NCBI RefSeq assembly: GCF_014856545.2 | Contig: NZ_CP109811.1 | Coordinates: forward strand, 2,164,001 to 2,228,000 | Direction of reading: 5' to 3' | DNA from: Mesobacillus jeotgali | GTDB taxonomy: Bacteria > Bacillota > Bacilli > Bacillales > Cytobacillaceae | DNA length: 64,000 bases | Shown here: positions 35,041 to 43,747 of the stretch, in pieces | How the letters are laid out: every line of letters starts with the position of its first letter | Position numbering within the stretch: position 1 is the first letter of the stretch | Made by a program: the position numbers and the translations under genes | The notes under the pieces: generated by a model | What the model was told of the DNA's origin: nothing | Database searches by the model: none | What the model saw: the letters and a program-made list of their open reading frames with translations, nothing else

Positions 35041-35534
35041 ATGGCGTTTTTTAAAAGTATTTTTAAAGGTGTAGGTTACATATTTGTATTTGGTTGGATA
35101 ATAGGATTCATTCAATTTCGTTTCAGCCTTATCAGGATTCATCATTCAACCTGGGGTGCCTGAAAATGCAAATAACTTAATATGGTCGCTGGTGAGTATT
35201 CTGATTGTGCTTGTATCATTCTTGATTAACCGAAAAACCGTCCTTGATGTAATTGGCTTTTGTTTGACTTTTGGCTTTATGGGATATCCTGTATTGCATG
35301 CTATGCTGGCTATGGTTCCGACTTTTCTATTGCTGTTTAAATTCGAGGATAACGGATGGATTCACGAAGTAATTATTGGAGGCTGTTCTAATCCTCGTCT
35401 TTTTCTTTGTTGTAAGTCCTTTCTATCAAAGATTTATCAAGTGGTATTTTAAAGAGAAAGAGAGCTTACTGGAAAAGAAGGATCCATTAGAACCTGTTAC
35501 TCCTCTACCCAGTGACAAACAAAAAGAAGCGTAA
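35041..35534 (+). pseudogene. Membrane protein paralog broken by two frameshifts
   Basis: ATG at 35041 starts MAFFKSIFKGVGYIFVFGW and stops early. A one-base slip near 35115-35122 joins it to FVSALSGFIIQPGVPENA and RKTVLDVIGFCLTFGFMGYP. A second slip near 35380-35395 joins VLILVFFFVVSPFYQRFIKW to the tail ending at 35534. The rebuilt protein matches the intact gene at 39433-39945 along its whole length (RRSVLNVIGFCLTFGYLGFP in that copy). Two independent shifts argue for a true pseudogene rather than a sequencing error. Confidence 0.85.
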
Positions 35535-35947
35535 AAAGAAAAGAATTAGTTAGAAAGCAGAAGATATATTAATCGATATAGGATGCATGCTAGTAAAGTT
35601 TTAAACTTAGAGTATTATAAATACTACAAATAGAACGGTCAATAGTGATTTATCACTTAGTTGGGCAGTAAACGAAAATGCGCATTAATTTCGGATTTAA
35701 TATAAAGCAAAGGTTAATAAGCCTTTTGCTTTTTTTAAAAGAGAAACGTATTGGTTTATCGAAGTTTACAGTTCCTGTTTTTTTCCCAATAAAAATATGA
35801 CAAATAGAGTTGTTTAAATATAATTATTATCATTTTTAGGAGATGTTTCCTAATTTTACATCATCAATAAATTAGTTCTTTGTAAACTTTTACAGAATCT
35901 GTTTCTACTATATTCTTAGTAATTAGATAGGAAAAGGAGGTTTTATA
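35535..35947. other. Intergenic stretch before the LVIVD gene
   Basis: 413 bases without a convincing gene. It holds an intrinsic terminator (35704-35737) and, further right, AT-rich DNA with a possible promoter for the secreted protein (TTTACA near 35888, TATTCT 16 bases later) and AAAAGGAGG directly before that gene. Confidence 0.5.
35704..35737 (+). terminator. Intrinsic terminator
   Basis: AGCAAAGG pairs with CCTTTTGCT (one bulge) around an eight-base loop and is followed by T7. Confidence 0.7.
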
Positions 35948-37345
35948 ATGTTTAAATTATCTTCAAAGGTTCTTGCCGGAACTCTGGCCATCACTCTAGC
36001 AGGAACAAGTCTTGCCTGGGCCTGTGAGGATGGGCAAAAAAGTTACATTGAAGCTGGAGTTTCCACATTTGGCGGAATTCCTCTTGTGAAGGGCTCAAAA
36101 AACTTCATGAATCTGCAGGAAACTGCTGCAGTACCTTTAAAAGAGTTGAAGGGATCGTCAGTGACCACTGCTGATGTTTTTGCCCATAAAGGATATGCCT
36201 ATCTGGGAACTCACAGAGGGAAGATGACAAACGAGGGAGTCCGAATTTTTGACATGAAGGACCCGGCAAATCCTAAGGAAGTAGCCGTCATCGGAAATGA
36301 TATTCCAGGAACATGGCAAGAAAAAGTCATTGTCCGCTCTGTCAGTACTCCTTCTTTTAAAGGGGATATAGCTGCCATCAGTGTTCAACGAGTTGATAAG
36401 GAACGATATGGCTATGAAGGTGAAACGTCTCCTAATGGCGGAGTTGTACTTTATGATGTCACAAATCCTGCGTCACCTAAGAAATTAGGTTTTTGGAAAA
36501 CTCCTTCCAACCTGCCAACTGGCACGCATGAATTCTGGTTGACGGAGCAAAACAACCGTTTGATCCTGCTGGCAACTAACTATCAAGCAAAAAGATATAA
36601 GGAACAGGGAGTAGAAGTGCATGACTTCTCCATTGTCGATGTCACGGATCCAACCCAGCCAAAAGAGTTGTCCAATTGGGATCCAACAGAGGTAGGCGGT
36701 GCTTTTGATGGCAATTATACATACAAGGATGAGACGGGAGCGTCAAGGACTGCATTCCTTCACAGTGTAATTGCGGACGAGACGGGTAAGTATGCATATC
36801 TGTCTTATTGGGATCTGGGAACAATCATCTTAAATATTGAAGATCCGGCAAACCCGAAATTCGTAGGCCGTACTAAATTTGAGCGTGATGTTCAGGGAGC
36901 TGCCCATTCAGCTGCACTTGCTCATGGAGGAAATATTCTCATCGAAACAAGGGAAGTATTTAATCCTGATCCACATGATCCAGCATTCGAAAGAGGATGG
37001 GGCTATGTCCGAGTCTATGACATTAAGGATAAAAGCAACCCGGTGTTGCTGAGCACATTCCGTACATTGAATTCAGCGGTTCAGATTAAAGCAGGCGAAA
37101 GACAGCCTGGAACCTATACAGTACACGATCCAAAAGTCAGAGGAAATACTCTTTATCTGTCCCATTACTCAGACGGTATTCGAATGGTCGACCTTACCGA
37201 TCCTAGCAATCCAGTAGAAGTCGGTTCTTATGTATCTGATAAAGCAAACGTTTGGGGAGTATTTGTGGACCGTAATTATATCCTTGCTTCAGATATGGGC
37301 CAAGGGTTGAAGGTACTTCAGAAGAAAGGAACAGGGTTAAGATAA
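35948..37345 (+). CDS. Secreted LVIVD-repeat beta-propeller protein
   Basis: 465 residues with a strong AAAAGGAGG site. A Sec signal peptide is evident (KLSSKVLAGTLAITLAGTSL, cleavage likely after AWA, just before CEDG). If the site is a lipobox, the cysteine could be lipid-modified, but the preceding residues favour plain secretion. The rest contains repeated units of the LVIVD type (VRIFDMKDPANPKEV, VVLYDVTNPASPKKL, FSIVDVTDPTQPKEL, IRMVDLTDPSNPVEV), which build a propeller outside the cell. Substrate or partner is unknown. It is a single gene between two terminators. Confidence 0.85.
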   Translation: MFKLSSKVLAGTLAITLAGTSLAWACEDGQKSYIEAGVSTFGGIPLVKGSKNFMNLQETAAVPLKELKGSSVTTADVFAHKGYAYLGTHRGKMTNEGVRIFDMKDPANPKEVAVIGNDIPGTWQEKVIVRSVSTPSFKGDIAAISVQRVDKERYGYEGETSPNGGVVLYDVTNPASPKKLGFWKTPSNLPTGTHEFWLTEQNNRLILLATNYQAKRYKEQGVEVHDFSIVDVTDPTQPKELSNWDPTEVGGAFDGNYTYKDETGASRTAFLHSVIADETGKYAYLSYWDLGTIILNIEDPANPKFVGRTKFERDVQGAAHSAALAHGGNILIETREVFNPDPHDPAFERGWGYVRVYDIKDKSNPVLLSTFRTLNSAVQIKAGERQPGTYTVHDPKVRGNTLYLSHYSDGIRMVDLTDPSNPVEVGSYVSDKANVWGVFVDRNYILASDMGQGLKVLQKKGTGLR

Positions 37346-37405
37346 AGCACTAACGCAAGTATGACCAAATGGCTGATCTTTTTAGAAAATACTAGGTGAA
37401 GTAGG

Positions 37406-37441
37406 AGATGATCTCTGTTTTCGGCAGGGGTCATCTTTTTT
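37406..37441 (+). terminator. Terminator of the LVIVD gene
   Basis: AGATGATC pairs with GGTCATCT around a loop and is followed by T6. Confidence 0.7.
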
Positions 37442-37462
37442 ATATTCTACTATATTTGTATT

Positions 37463-37498
37463 AAAAAGACCCTGTGCAACAAGTCGGCTCCACAGGGT
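37463..37498 (-). terminator. Terminator of the formamidase gene
   Basis: ACCCTGTG and CACAGGGT (8-bp stem) lie after the leftward stop codon; A5 on the left becomes a T-run on the minus strand. Confidence 0.8.
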
Positions 37499-37517
37499 GC
37501 AGTTTAAGACAAAGAAA

Positions 37518-38828
37518 CTATTTTTCCAAAAGCTCACGATAATGATCTCTAACCAAATGCGTCAACCCAATTTGATCAAGATAACTGGTTGGTGCCAGGA
37601 AGGTTACGGTGACGACTCCTGGATGGCGGCCGATTTCGATGGAGCCTGTGATGGTGGCTCTGTTCATGACTTCTGGAACTGTGATTCCGAATGCTTCGGC
37701 TGCCCGTTGTAATCCATTTTCGGTTGCTTCATTCAGGTTGGCTCCAGTACCGATGAAGGAGATTGGCTGTGATTCCTCTAGCTTGCGCACTCCCCATTGT
37801 TTGGCTACGTTTTGTGCAGATTCTTTTTCTTTTTTCGTAATTGGCTTTGCCAGGTAAGGCAGGTCTTCGCCAACTGGCAGCAGGATTGGGCCATCGATGT
37901 TCAACCCTTTTATAACGATTGTTTGGAGGGTGACGATGCCTGATACATCTGTCGTATGTCCTGCAATCTCACCGTCTCCCTGCATGGCATGCATATCCCC
38001 GATATACACTCCGCCGCCTTCTACTTTTACAGGGCAAATCAGGATGGCGCCTTCACGGACTCTGTTTATGTCCATGTGGCCATCGGTGCGGTCTGCAAGC
38101 TGCTCTTTAGTAATTCCGTATTCATGAGGGGCATCAACAAGGAATTGGCCAAAGTCACCTGCATTATGAGAATCCGGTAAGGCTCTGCCGGGAGTTGTTC
38201 CCAGCTGGCCAAGGAAAGGACGAAGCCTTGCGACTGTTCCAACCAGGTCATGAGGGGCGAAAGCGACAATTGGGTTTTGTACCGATTTTTCCGGTGTGTT
38301 CATAAATGCTCGACCCTGGCTGGCGGCTTCTTCGGCTGCTTCTTTATGTAAAGTGACACCCACCTGTCTGTTGGAGTCAAACGCGATCGTATAGCCATTT
38401 GTAAAAACAAAAGGGGTTACATCTGTACCGCATTTGCTGCAGCGAACGGATTCAGGACCTGTGCCTACAACCTTTGTCTCAGGATAAAGCTCTCCACAGC
38501 CGGGACATTTAACGGCGACAAAAGGATCGCCAACAAACCTGCCTTCAACAGGTGAATCGTTCCCTGAGGAAGTTCCCATTGAAGTGACCTGAACGGACTT
38601 TATCCGTATGGCAATCGCATCGCCTACTTCCGCGCCTTCAACATATACCGGTTTTGTTACTTCATGTCCTCCGCGGATACATGGTGTGATCATCGGACCC
38701 CAGCATCCTGGCGTCGTGTTGGCAATGATATGGCCGCCATTTTTTACCGGGCCAAGCATCTCCTGTTCAGGGTCAAGAATTCCATTGGTAAACTCATTCA
38801 CATAAACTGTTTGCTGAGCTTCTCTCAC
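37518..38828 (-). CDS. Acetamidase/formamidase family amidohydrolase
   Basis: 436 residues, GTG start with AAAGGGTG upstream. Segments typical of the FmdA/AmdA family are clear: NTTPGCWGPMI near residue 38, GDAIAIRI, DMHAMQGDGE near 275, and the all-beta layout. An inserted four-cysteine knuckle (CPGCGEL ... CSKCGTD) near residues 105-135 probably holds zinc or iron. The enzyme releases ammonia from formamide or a similar short amide. It is a lone gene; no urea or nitrogen operon surrounds it, so the true substrate is open. Confidence 0.85.
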   Translation of the reverse strand: MREAQQTVYVNEFTNGILDPEQEMLGPVKNGGHIIANTTPGCWGPMITPCIRGGHEVTKPVYVEGAEVGDAIAIRIKSVQVTSMGTSSGNDSPVEGRFVGDPFVAVKCPGCGELYPETKVVGTGPESVRCSKCGTDVTPFVFTNGYTIAFDSNRQVGVTLHKEAAEEAASQGRAFMNTPEKSVQNPIVAFAPHDLVGTVARLRPFLGQLGTTPGRALPDSHNAGDFGQFLVDAPHEYGITKEQLADRTDGHMDINRVREGAILICPVKVEGGGVYIGDMHAMQGDGEIAGHTTDVSGIVTLQTIVIKGLNIDGPILLPVGEDLPYLAKPITKKEKESAQNVAKQWGVRKLEESQPISFIGTGANLNEATENGLQRAAEAFGITVPEVMNRATITGSIEIGRHPGVVTVTFLAPTSYLDQIGLTHLVRDHYRELLEK

Positions 38829-39046
38829 TGTAAATCACCCTTTCTGAATTTTCTGTCACAACTTTATTATAGGCCTATTTTAGGGCAGAGGCCATTCTAA
38901 AGGTTGGTAAATACATCTTGAAAGAGTAAAAGAATCCACTGAAAAAATGCGCTTTTTATTTAATCATTTACGTTCTTTATTGTGATGTTTTCAATTTCTT
39001 TCGGTAATCTTCAAATTTGGAAATTATGAAAATGAAGAGGGTAATA
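38829..39046. other. Promoter-side gap of the formamidase
   Basis: About 218 bases with the leftward formamidase promoter presumably inside. I see no gene and no clear operator. The right part merges into decayed coding sequence. Confidence 0.4.
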
Positions 39047-39300
39047 TTTGATTCTTTAAATAAAATGGTAAATAAATTTGAAAAGCCCGATATTCCATGC
39101 AATTTGAAAAATGTCGATTCAAGATATGGCTGAGTAAAGGCATTGTTGCGATTAAAATCAATATTACTAAAATCGAAGCAAAGGCTAAACTCAGTCAGAA
39201 TCATCCATCTGAACGGCAAGAGTTAGTCATTGAGCAGTTAGAAAAATCAACTTATCAAAACGATTTACAAATAGCCGGCCTAATGAAAACACAGTTGTGA
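39047..39300 (+). pseudogene. C-terminal remnant of a PaiB-type FMN-binding regulator
   Basis: Two frames carry pieces of one protein. First, DSLNKMVNKFEKPDIP reads to a stop near 39132. Then GIVAIKINITKIEAKAKLSQN with ERQELVIEQLEKS reads to 39300. The pattern GIV-x-x-x-I-x-I-T-x-IE-x-K-x-KLSQN is diagnostic for the end of PaiB proteins (about 205 residues). The first two thirds are missing and a frameshift separates the pieces, so this is a dead remnant. Confidence 0.75.
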
Positions 39301-39326
39301 TAAATATATTTATGAGCGAACAATTG

Positions 39327-39354
39327 GCACTTTTCCTGAAGTGCTTTTTTTTTT
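39327..39354 (+). terminator. Intrinsic terminator
   Basis: GCACTT and AAGTGC around TTTCCTG-type loop bases, then T9-T10. It follows the PaiB remnant and survives although the gene is dead. Confidence 0.85.
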
Positions 39355-39432
39355 GGATAAATGCATAATGGATAATTATGTTAATATGGTTTCAGAGTAA
39401 TAATATCCTGATTTCTAATAAGGAGCTATGAA

Positions 39433-39945
39433 ATGAAGTCCTTCCTTAAAGCGTTTTTCAAATCGGTCTATTATGTATTCATCTGGATTTGGGTTATGTT
39501 GCTTTTTATCTTTTCTATTTCATCATTATTTGGACTTTTAACAGGGTCAGGAGTGATTGGCAGTGCGGACAATCTTACGGGCTCCATGCTCAGCTTCCTG
39601 GTTGTTCTGGTTTTATTCCTGATCCACCGTAGAAGTGTTCTTAATGTTATAGGGTTCTGCTTAACTTTTGGCTATCTTGGATTTCCGTTATTTCATGCTT
39701 TTCTAGCTCTGATACCGACATTTATATTGTTGCCTAGACTTCAGAACCTTGGGACGAATATTGAAACAGTTATGTTTTTTGTTTTGTTTCTAGTTTTTAT
39801 CTTCGTTTCAGGTCCAATTTATAGAGGTATTGTCAGGTGGTTTTTAAGAATAAAAGAGAGTCTGTTGGAAGGTAAGCAAGTTAAAGAACCGATCATCTAT
39901 CATCAGAAGAATAAAAAGAAGCGGAATAGGAAGAAAAGTGGCTAA
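39433..39945 (+). CDS. Multi-pass membrane protein, intact paralog
   Basis: 170 residues, AAGGAG seven bases before the ATG. Four hydrophobic stretches (about 12-38, 48-66, 70-98, 108-130) predict a membrane protein, with a very basic tail (KKKRNRKKSG). No known domain. A broken copy lies 4 kb upstream at 35041-35534. Function unknown. Confidence 0.75.
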   Translation: MKSFLKAFFKSVYYVFIWIWVMLLFIFSISSLFGLLTGSGVIGSADNLTGSMLSFLVVLVLFLIHRRSVLNVIGFCLTFGYLGFPLFHAFLALIPTFILLPRLQNLGTNIETVMFFVLFLVFIFVSGPIYRGIVRWFLRIKESLLEGKQVKEPIIYHQKNKKKRNRKKSG

Positions 39946-40038
39946 ATAAATAGCTCCTTTTGTTAAACAATAATATTAAAAATAATCAAGCGTACTACAG
40001 ACTCAGGACGCAGTTATTTATGAAAAGGGAGAAAAACA

Positions 40039-40573
40039 ATGTTCAGTTTTAGAGTGAATGATTCTATAAGTCTCGAATTATTGCAACAGCATCATTCTGA
40101 GGAAATCTTTAAGTTGATTGATAACAACCGAGAGCATTTAAGACAATGGCTACTGGGTGGATAAACGGAAAAGTGCAGAAGATATGGTGCCGGTGATTAA
40201 GTATTGGTTAGAAAATCTGGCTAATAATCACGGGTTCGATGTTGCTATCAGATATAATGGTGATCTTGTTGGCATGATAGGCGTCCAGTTTGAATGGGGG
40301 AATCGGGCCGCGAGCATTGGCTATTTCATTTCGAAGGATAGTGAAGGTAAAGGGATCATCACGATTAGTTTAAAGAGTATTATTAAAGAGCTATTTGACA
40401 GATATTCCATGAATAGGATTGAAATCCAATGTGCAGCTAATAACCTGAAAAGCCAGGGGATACCTGAGAGATTAGGGTTTAAAAAGGAAGGAATCAAACG
40501 GGCGGGACAATTTCTATACGATCATTATGAGGATTTGATTGTCTATAGTCTTTTGAGAAATGAGCAGACCTAA
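40039..40573 (+). pseudogene. RimJ/RimL-type N-acetyltransferase with a frameshift
   Basis: From the ATG at 40039 the frame MFSFRVNDSISLELLQQHHS runs to LRQWLLGG and stops. A shift near 40150 gives WVDKRKSAEDM and continues to 40573 with GNAT motifs (GMIGVQFEWGNRAASIGYFI, EGKGI, RLGFKKEGIKRAGQF). Family members normally have LRxWLPWVD here, so two bases seem lost (or one gained). The GNAT fold in this family acetylates protein N-termini or small molecules. It is either a pseudogene or a sequencing slip. Confidence 0.8.
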
Positions 40574-40593
40574 ACTCTATTAGATTAAAATTT

Positions 40594-40646
40594 GATACCA
40601 GCATAAGTAGAGGGTAAACTCCCTGCTTCTGCTGGTATCTTTTTTA
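40594..40646. terminator. Bidirectional terminator
   Basis: GATACCAGCA and TGCTGGTATC close a long hairpin, with AGGG/CCCT inside and T6 on the right. It separates the converging acetyltransferase and Nudix genes. Confidence 0.8.
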
Positions 40647-41180
40647 ACAATTGATAGACTGCATTTCATCCAATTGTTTTAATACATAGGTTTCGCGTTT
40701 CAACCAGCCGTTTTGCCCAAACTTGCCAATCAGGCTTTCGTTTTGCTTAATGGCTTCTTCGAGTGTAACCCATTTTGGAGTGAAGTCCAGTACCGTTTCG
40801 TATTCATCTAATTGCAACTCATCTTTTTCTTCTGATACGAGATCACAAAGGTAGTAGTGTGAAGTCATTTGAAATAATGCATCCTTTTCGAAGTCATCTT
40901 TTTTCCGTTCAATGATTGTGCCAATCTTGTCCAGGACAATACAATTAATATACCCGGTTTCTTCTTTTACTTCTCTCTTCAGACATTCCTCATGGCTTTC
41001 GTCCTTTTCAACTCCACCACCGGGAAATTTAAAATCCCCTGTATTTGATTGAACTAGTAGAATGTGATTATTCTTCATAATAATGGCTCTTACTGCTATT
41101 CTCTCGATGGTATTTTTATAAATATCCATGTTGGATCCGTCTATTGTCATTTTGAAGTACATGGTTTTCATCTCTAGCAT
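40644..41180 (-). CDS. Nudix hydrolase
   Basis: Up to 178 residues. A full Nudix box G-x5-E-x7-REV-x-EE-x-G is visible (GGGVEKDESHEECLKREVKE plus ETG). It hydrolyses a nucleoside diphosphate linked to another group; the substrate cannot be told. The start is uncertain. A perfect AAGGAG lies before an ATG that reads only MVEGC and stops, and the long frame begins 17 bases beyond. Either the first codons have suffered a small slip or a later ATG (MDIYKNTIERIAVRAI) is used. Confidence 0.8.
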   Translation of the reverse strand: MLEMKTMYFKMTIDGSNMDIYKNTIERIAVRAIIMKNNHILLVQSNTGDFKFPGGGVEKDESHEECLKREVKEETGYINCIVLDKIGTIIERKKDDFEKDALFQMTSHYYLCDLVSEEKDELQLDEYETVLDFTPKWVTLEEAIKQNESLIGKFGQNGWLKRETYVLKQLDEMQSINC

Positions 41181-41271
41181 CCTTCCACCATTTAATTCTC
41201 CTTAGAAAATTATACCAATTTTCCTGTAAATATATTATACTTTTAAAAATATCAAAAAAGGCGGGGTTCTT

Positions 41272-41724
41272 GTGAGCGATTGTTTTATCTGTAACAAGCA
41301 TAGTGGCACTATCCAGACTTCTGGTGTGGCGATTTATGAGGATGATTATGTTTATGTTGGCCATATTGATCGTAATGGGGATCCTAATTATTTAGGCCAT
41401 ATTATGATTGATTTAAAAAGGCATGTTCCGACACTTGGGGATATGAACATGGAGGAAGCAAAAGTGTTTGGCATGACGATGGCTAAAGTGAGCAAGGCTC
41501 TCATGGAAAGTGAGGGTGCTGAGCATATCTATTCCTATGTGTTGGGGGATGCGGTGCCACATCTACATATGCACTTGGTTCCTCGCTATCCGGGCACTCC
41601 TAAGGAATATTGGGGACCGAATGCTGTGTATGATTGGGAAGGTGCTCCAATGGGTGACAACGATGATGTGGTTGCACTTTGTACCCGCATCAGGACATAT
41701 TTAGAGAATCTTGCAGATGAATAA
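41272..41724 (+). CDS. HIT family nucleotide-binding protein
   Basis: 150 residues, GTG start. Cysteine pair CFICNKH at the start probably binds zinc, and the histidine triad is VPHLHMHLVPRY near residue 97. HIT proteins hydrolyse or transfer nucleoside monophosphates. Its end overlaps the phosphatase gene by eight bases (from the ATG at 41717), so the two are co-translated. Confidence 0.88.
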   Translation: MSDCFICNKHSGTIQTSGVAIYEDDYVYVGHIDRNGDPNYLGHIMIDLKRHVPTLGDMNMEEAKVFGMTMAKVSKALMESEGAEHIYSYVLGDAVPHLHMHLVPRYPGTPKEYWGPNAVYDWEGAPMGDNDDVVALCTRIRTYLENLADE

Positions 41725-42532
41725 GAGCAGCCAGGAATTTAGCTGGGTAGGGAGTCAGGAACATTTCATTGATCAGCAAGAGACTTTTTGTCATGGAAAA
41801 ATTGTGGTTGGCCGGTATGGTGGCAATTCGAGCGCTGGTCAATATAAGAATGAAGATGGATGTTTAGTTTGGTTTAATGAGCAGCAAGATTGGGAGTTTT
41901 CGATCCTACTTGACGCACATAATACTGCGGAAAGTGCAGAGTTGATTATTAAGCTATTTGAAAGTGCGGAGGCTGTTATAAAACATCTCTTGTCTTCGCC
42001 GGCAAACCACCTGACTTTTAAAAAGATTGAAGAGAAGATATTAAGCCTATTTTTATCAGAAGAATTCCTGTCAGCCTGCCGAAATGTTACTGGTGAGACA
42101 GCTTGCTTAATTGTCGCCAGGAAGGATCAGTATGTATGGTGGTTTTCGGTTGGTGATTGTGTGCTCTATTTATTCCACGAGGAACTTGCTGCAATGGGGC
42201 AGTATCAGTTAAACCAGAGACAATTTTATGAGTGGATTGGCGAGGTCAATACATTTGAATTGGATGTTCCTTGCTACAGTGTTGGAATAAGAGAACTGAG
42301 AACAGGGAAGAATCGGCTTTTACTGACCACAGATGGGCTGATTGAATGCCCAAATGAACCTTACGCAGACCCTGCCAACATTTATCAATCCTTTTCTGAA
42401 ACTGAAGAGGATGAAAGCATCATCTATTTGATGTTGGAGAAGATTAAGGACCAAAATGTCAGGGACAGTACGACCATCCTTAGCTGGAATGTGGATGTTA
42501 TTAAGAAAGCTGCTCGGCCGAGTGATCAATAA
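41717..42532 (+). CDS. PP2C-like protein phosphatase
   Basis: About 271 residues from the ATG at 41717. PP2C-type metal-binding segments are visible: FSILLDAHN, WWFSVGDCVLYLF near 140, and LLLTTDGLIECPN near 208, with the final DSTTILSW. The first aspartate pair of classic PP2C (DGxGG) appears as DAHN, so activity may be altered. The substrate is unknown. A terminator follows. Confidence 0.8.
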   Translation: MNKSSQEFSWVGSQEHFIDQQETFCHGKIVVGRYGGNSSAGQYKNEDGCLVWFNEQQDWEFSILLDAHNTAESAELIIKLFESAEAVIKHLLSSPANHLTFKKIEEKILSLFLSEEFLSACRNVTGETACLIVARKDQYVWWFSVGDCVLYLFHEELAAMGQYQLNQRQFYEWIGEVNTFELDVPCYSVGIRELRTGKNRLLLTTDGLIECPNEPYADPANIYQSFSETEEDESIIYLMLEKIKDQNVRDSTTILSWNVDVIKKAARPSDQ

Positions 42533-42552
42533 TAACCTTTATATATAAATCT

Positions 42553-42581
42553 AGCACAGGATGTACCCTGTGTTTTTTTTT
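42553..42581 (+). terminator. Terminator of the HIT-phosphatase operon
   Basis: CACAGG and CCTGTG around six bases, followed by T8. Confidence 0.85.
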
Positions 42582-42631
42582 ATTAATGAGAATTCCATTC
42601 CTAAATCTTTGCGAAAAATTAATGAATCTGT

Positions 42632-42646
42632 TACGATTTAATCGTA
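42632..42646. promoter_or_regulatory. OhrR-type operator
   Basis: TACGATT-T-AATCGTA is a perfect 15-bp palindrome of the OhrR operator type (TACAATT/AATTGTA in B. subtilis), 33 bases before the peroxidase start. A partial second half-site ACGATTTAATT follows (42648-42658). The regulator gene lies right behind the peroxidase, so autoregulation by peroxide-sensitive repression is likely. Confidence 0.8.
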
Positions 42647-42678
42647 CACGATTTAATTATTCCGAGGAGTGACTATAA

Positions 42679-43155
42679 ATGAAAACTGTTTATGATTTTA
42701 CGGTAAAGAAGCCAAATGGGCAGGAGCAGACTTTAAGTGATTTTGAAGGAAGACCAATGTTAATTGTCAATACTGCAAGTAAATGTGGCTTGACGCCCCA
42801 GTTTAAAGGGCTTCAGGAAATGTACGATGAATATCAGGAGCAAGGTTTGGAGATTTTGGGTTTCCCTTGCGGCCAGTTCAATGACCAGGAGTTTGATAAC
42901 ATCGAGGAGACGACTGAGTTTTGCCAGTTGAACTACGGTGTGTCATTCCCGATGTTCGCGAAGATTGATGTGAATGGCGCAAAAGCTGATCCTCTTTTTA
43001 CCTTTCTAAAAGAACAAAAAGGCGGAGTTCTGACGAAGGATATCAAATGGAATTTCACAAAGTTCCTTGTTGACCGAAATGGGCAGGTGGTTAAGCGCTA
43101 CGCACCAACTACTGAGCCAGAAAAAATTAAGAATGATCTTGTTAAATTACTCTAA
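42679..43155 (+). CDS. Glutathione peroxidase family thiol peroxidase
   Basis: 158 residues, GAGGAGTG upstream of ATG. Catalytic Cys36 is in NTASKCGLTPQ, followed by the conserved FPCGQFNDQE and KWNFTKFLVD segments. Bacillus lacks glutathione, so the enzyme probably uses thioredoxin or bacillithiol to reduce organic peroxides. It is the first gene of an operon with an OhrR-type repressor, controlled by the palindrome at 42632. Confidence 0.9.
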   Translation: MKTVYDFTVKKPNGQEQTLSDFEGRPMLIVNTASKCGLTPQFKGLQEMYDEYQEQGLEILGFPCGQFNDQEFDNIEETTEFCQLNYGVSFPMFAKIDVNGAKADPLFTFLKEQKGGVLTKDIKWNFTKFLVDRNGQVVKRYAPTTEPEKIKNDLVKLL

Positions 43156-43167
43156 GCATTTTGAAGG

Positions 43168-43617
43168 ATGAGTTACTTGAACGATTTTTTAACATTGGAA
43201 AATCAGTTGTGCTTTGCTGTCTATGACGCGGGAAGCCAGTTTACCAAACTTTATACAAAAGCGTTGGATGCTTTCGGGCTCACTTATCCGCAATATTTGG
43301 CGTTATTGGCTCTTTGGGAGAAGGATGGGCTTACACTTAAGGAGCTGGGCGAAAGGTTAAACCTCGGCACTGGCACTTTGACTCCGATGATCAAACGGAT
43401 GGAAGCCAATGGATGGGTGAAAAGGGAGCGTTCAACCGAGGATGAACGGAAGGTTTCCATCACCCTTCTTCCAAAAGCGATTGAGCAAAAGGAGAAAATC
43501 GTGCAGAAGATTGCTGCTGAATTGAAGCTTTGCAATATTGAGTACGAAGAGTATGAGCAATTGATGAAGCAGTTAAACGTTTTGCGGGGGAAATTGAATA
43601 CGTATAATATGTCATGA
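43168..43617 (+). CDS. ohrR: MarR-family organic peroxide sensor, OhrR-like
   Basis: 149 residues from ATG at 43168 (TTG at 43177 is an alternative with better ribosome-site spacing). The N-terminal NQLCFAVYDAGS carries the reactive cysteine of OhrR (Cys15), the winged helix is LTLKELGERLNLGTGTLTPM, and the wing RSTEDERKVSITL is typical. When the cysteine is oxidised by organic peroxide the dimer leaves its operator. It is the only gene behind the peroxidase, 12 bases away. Confidence 0.88.
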   Translation: MSYLNDFLTLENQLCFAVYDAGSQFTKLYTKALDAFGLTYPQYLALLALWEKDGLTLKELGERLNLGTGTLTPMIKRMEANGWVKRERSTEDERKVSITLLPKAIEQKEKIVQKIAAELKLCNIEYEEYEQLMKQLNVLRGKLNTYNMS

Positions 43618-43747
43618 GAAATACACGCCATCTGAATAACGGGTTTAACTACTATACCATAAAGTTAATTTAGATCGTAAAAATGCTTTTTGTAGAAATG
43701 TCCTAAATCAAACGACTGCACTAAGAAATAAAACAGGTGATCTAATT

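Noticed and set aside
37518-38828. Zinc knuckle in the formamidase as a novel fusion
   Set aside because: The four-cysteine insert lies within the conserved fold and is, as far as I recall, common in this length class of the family.
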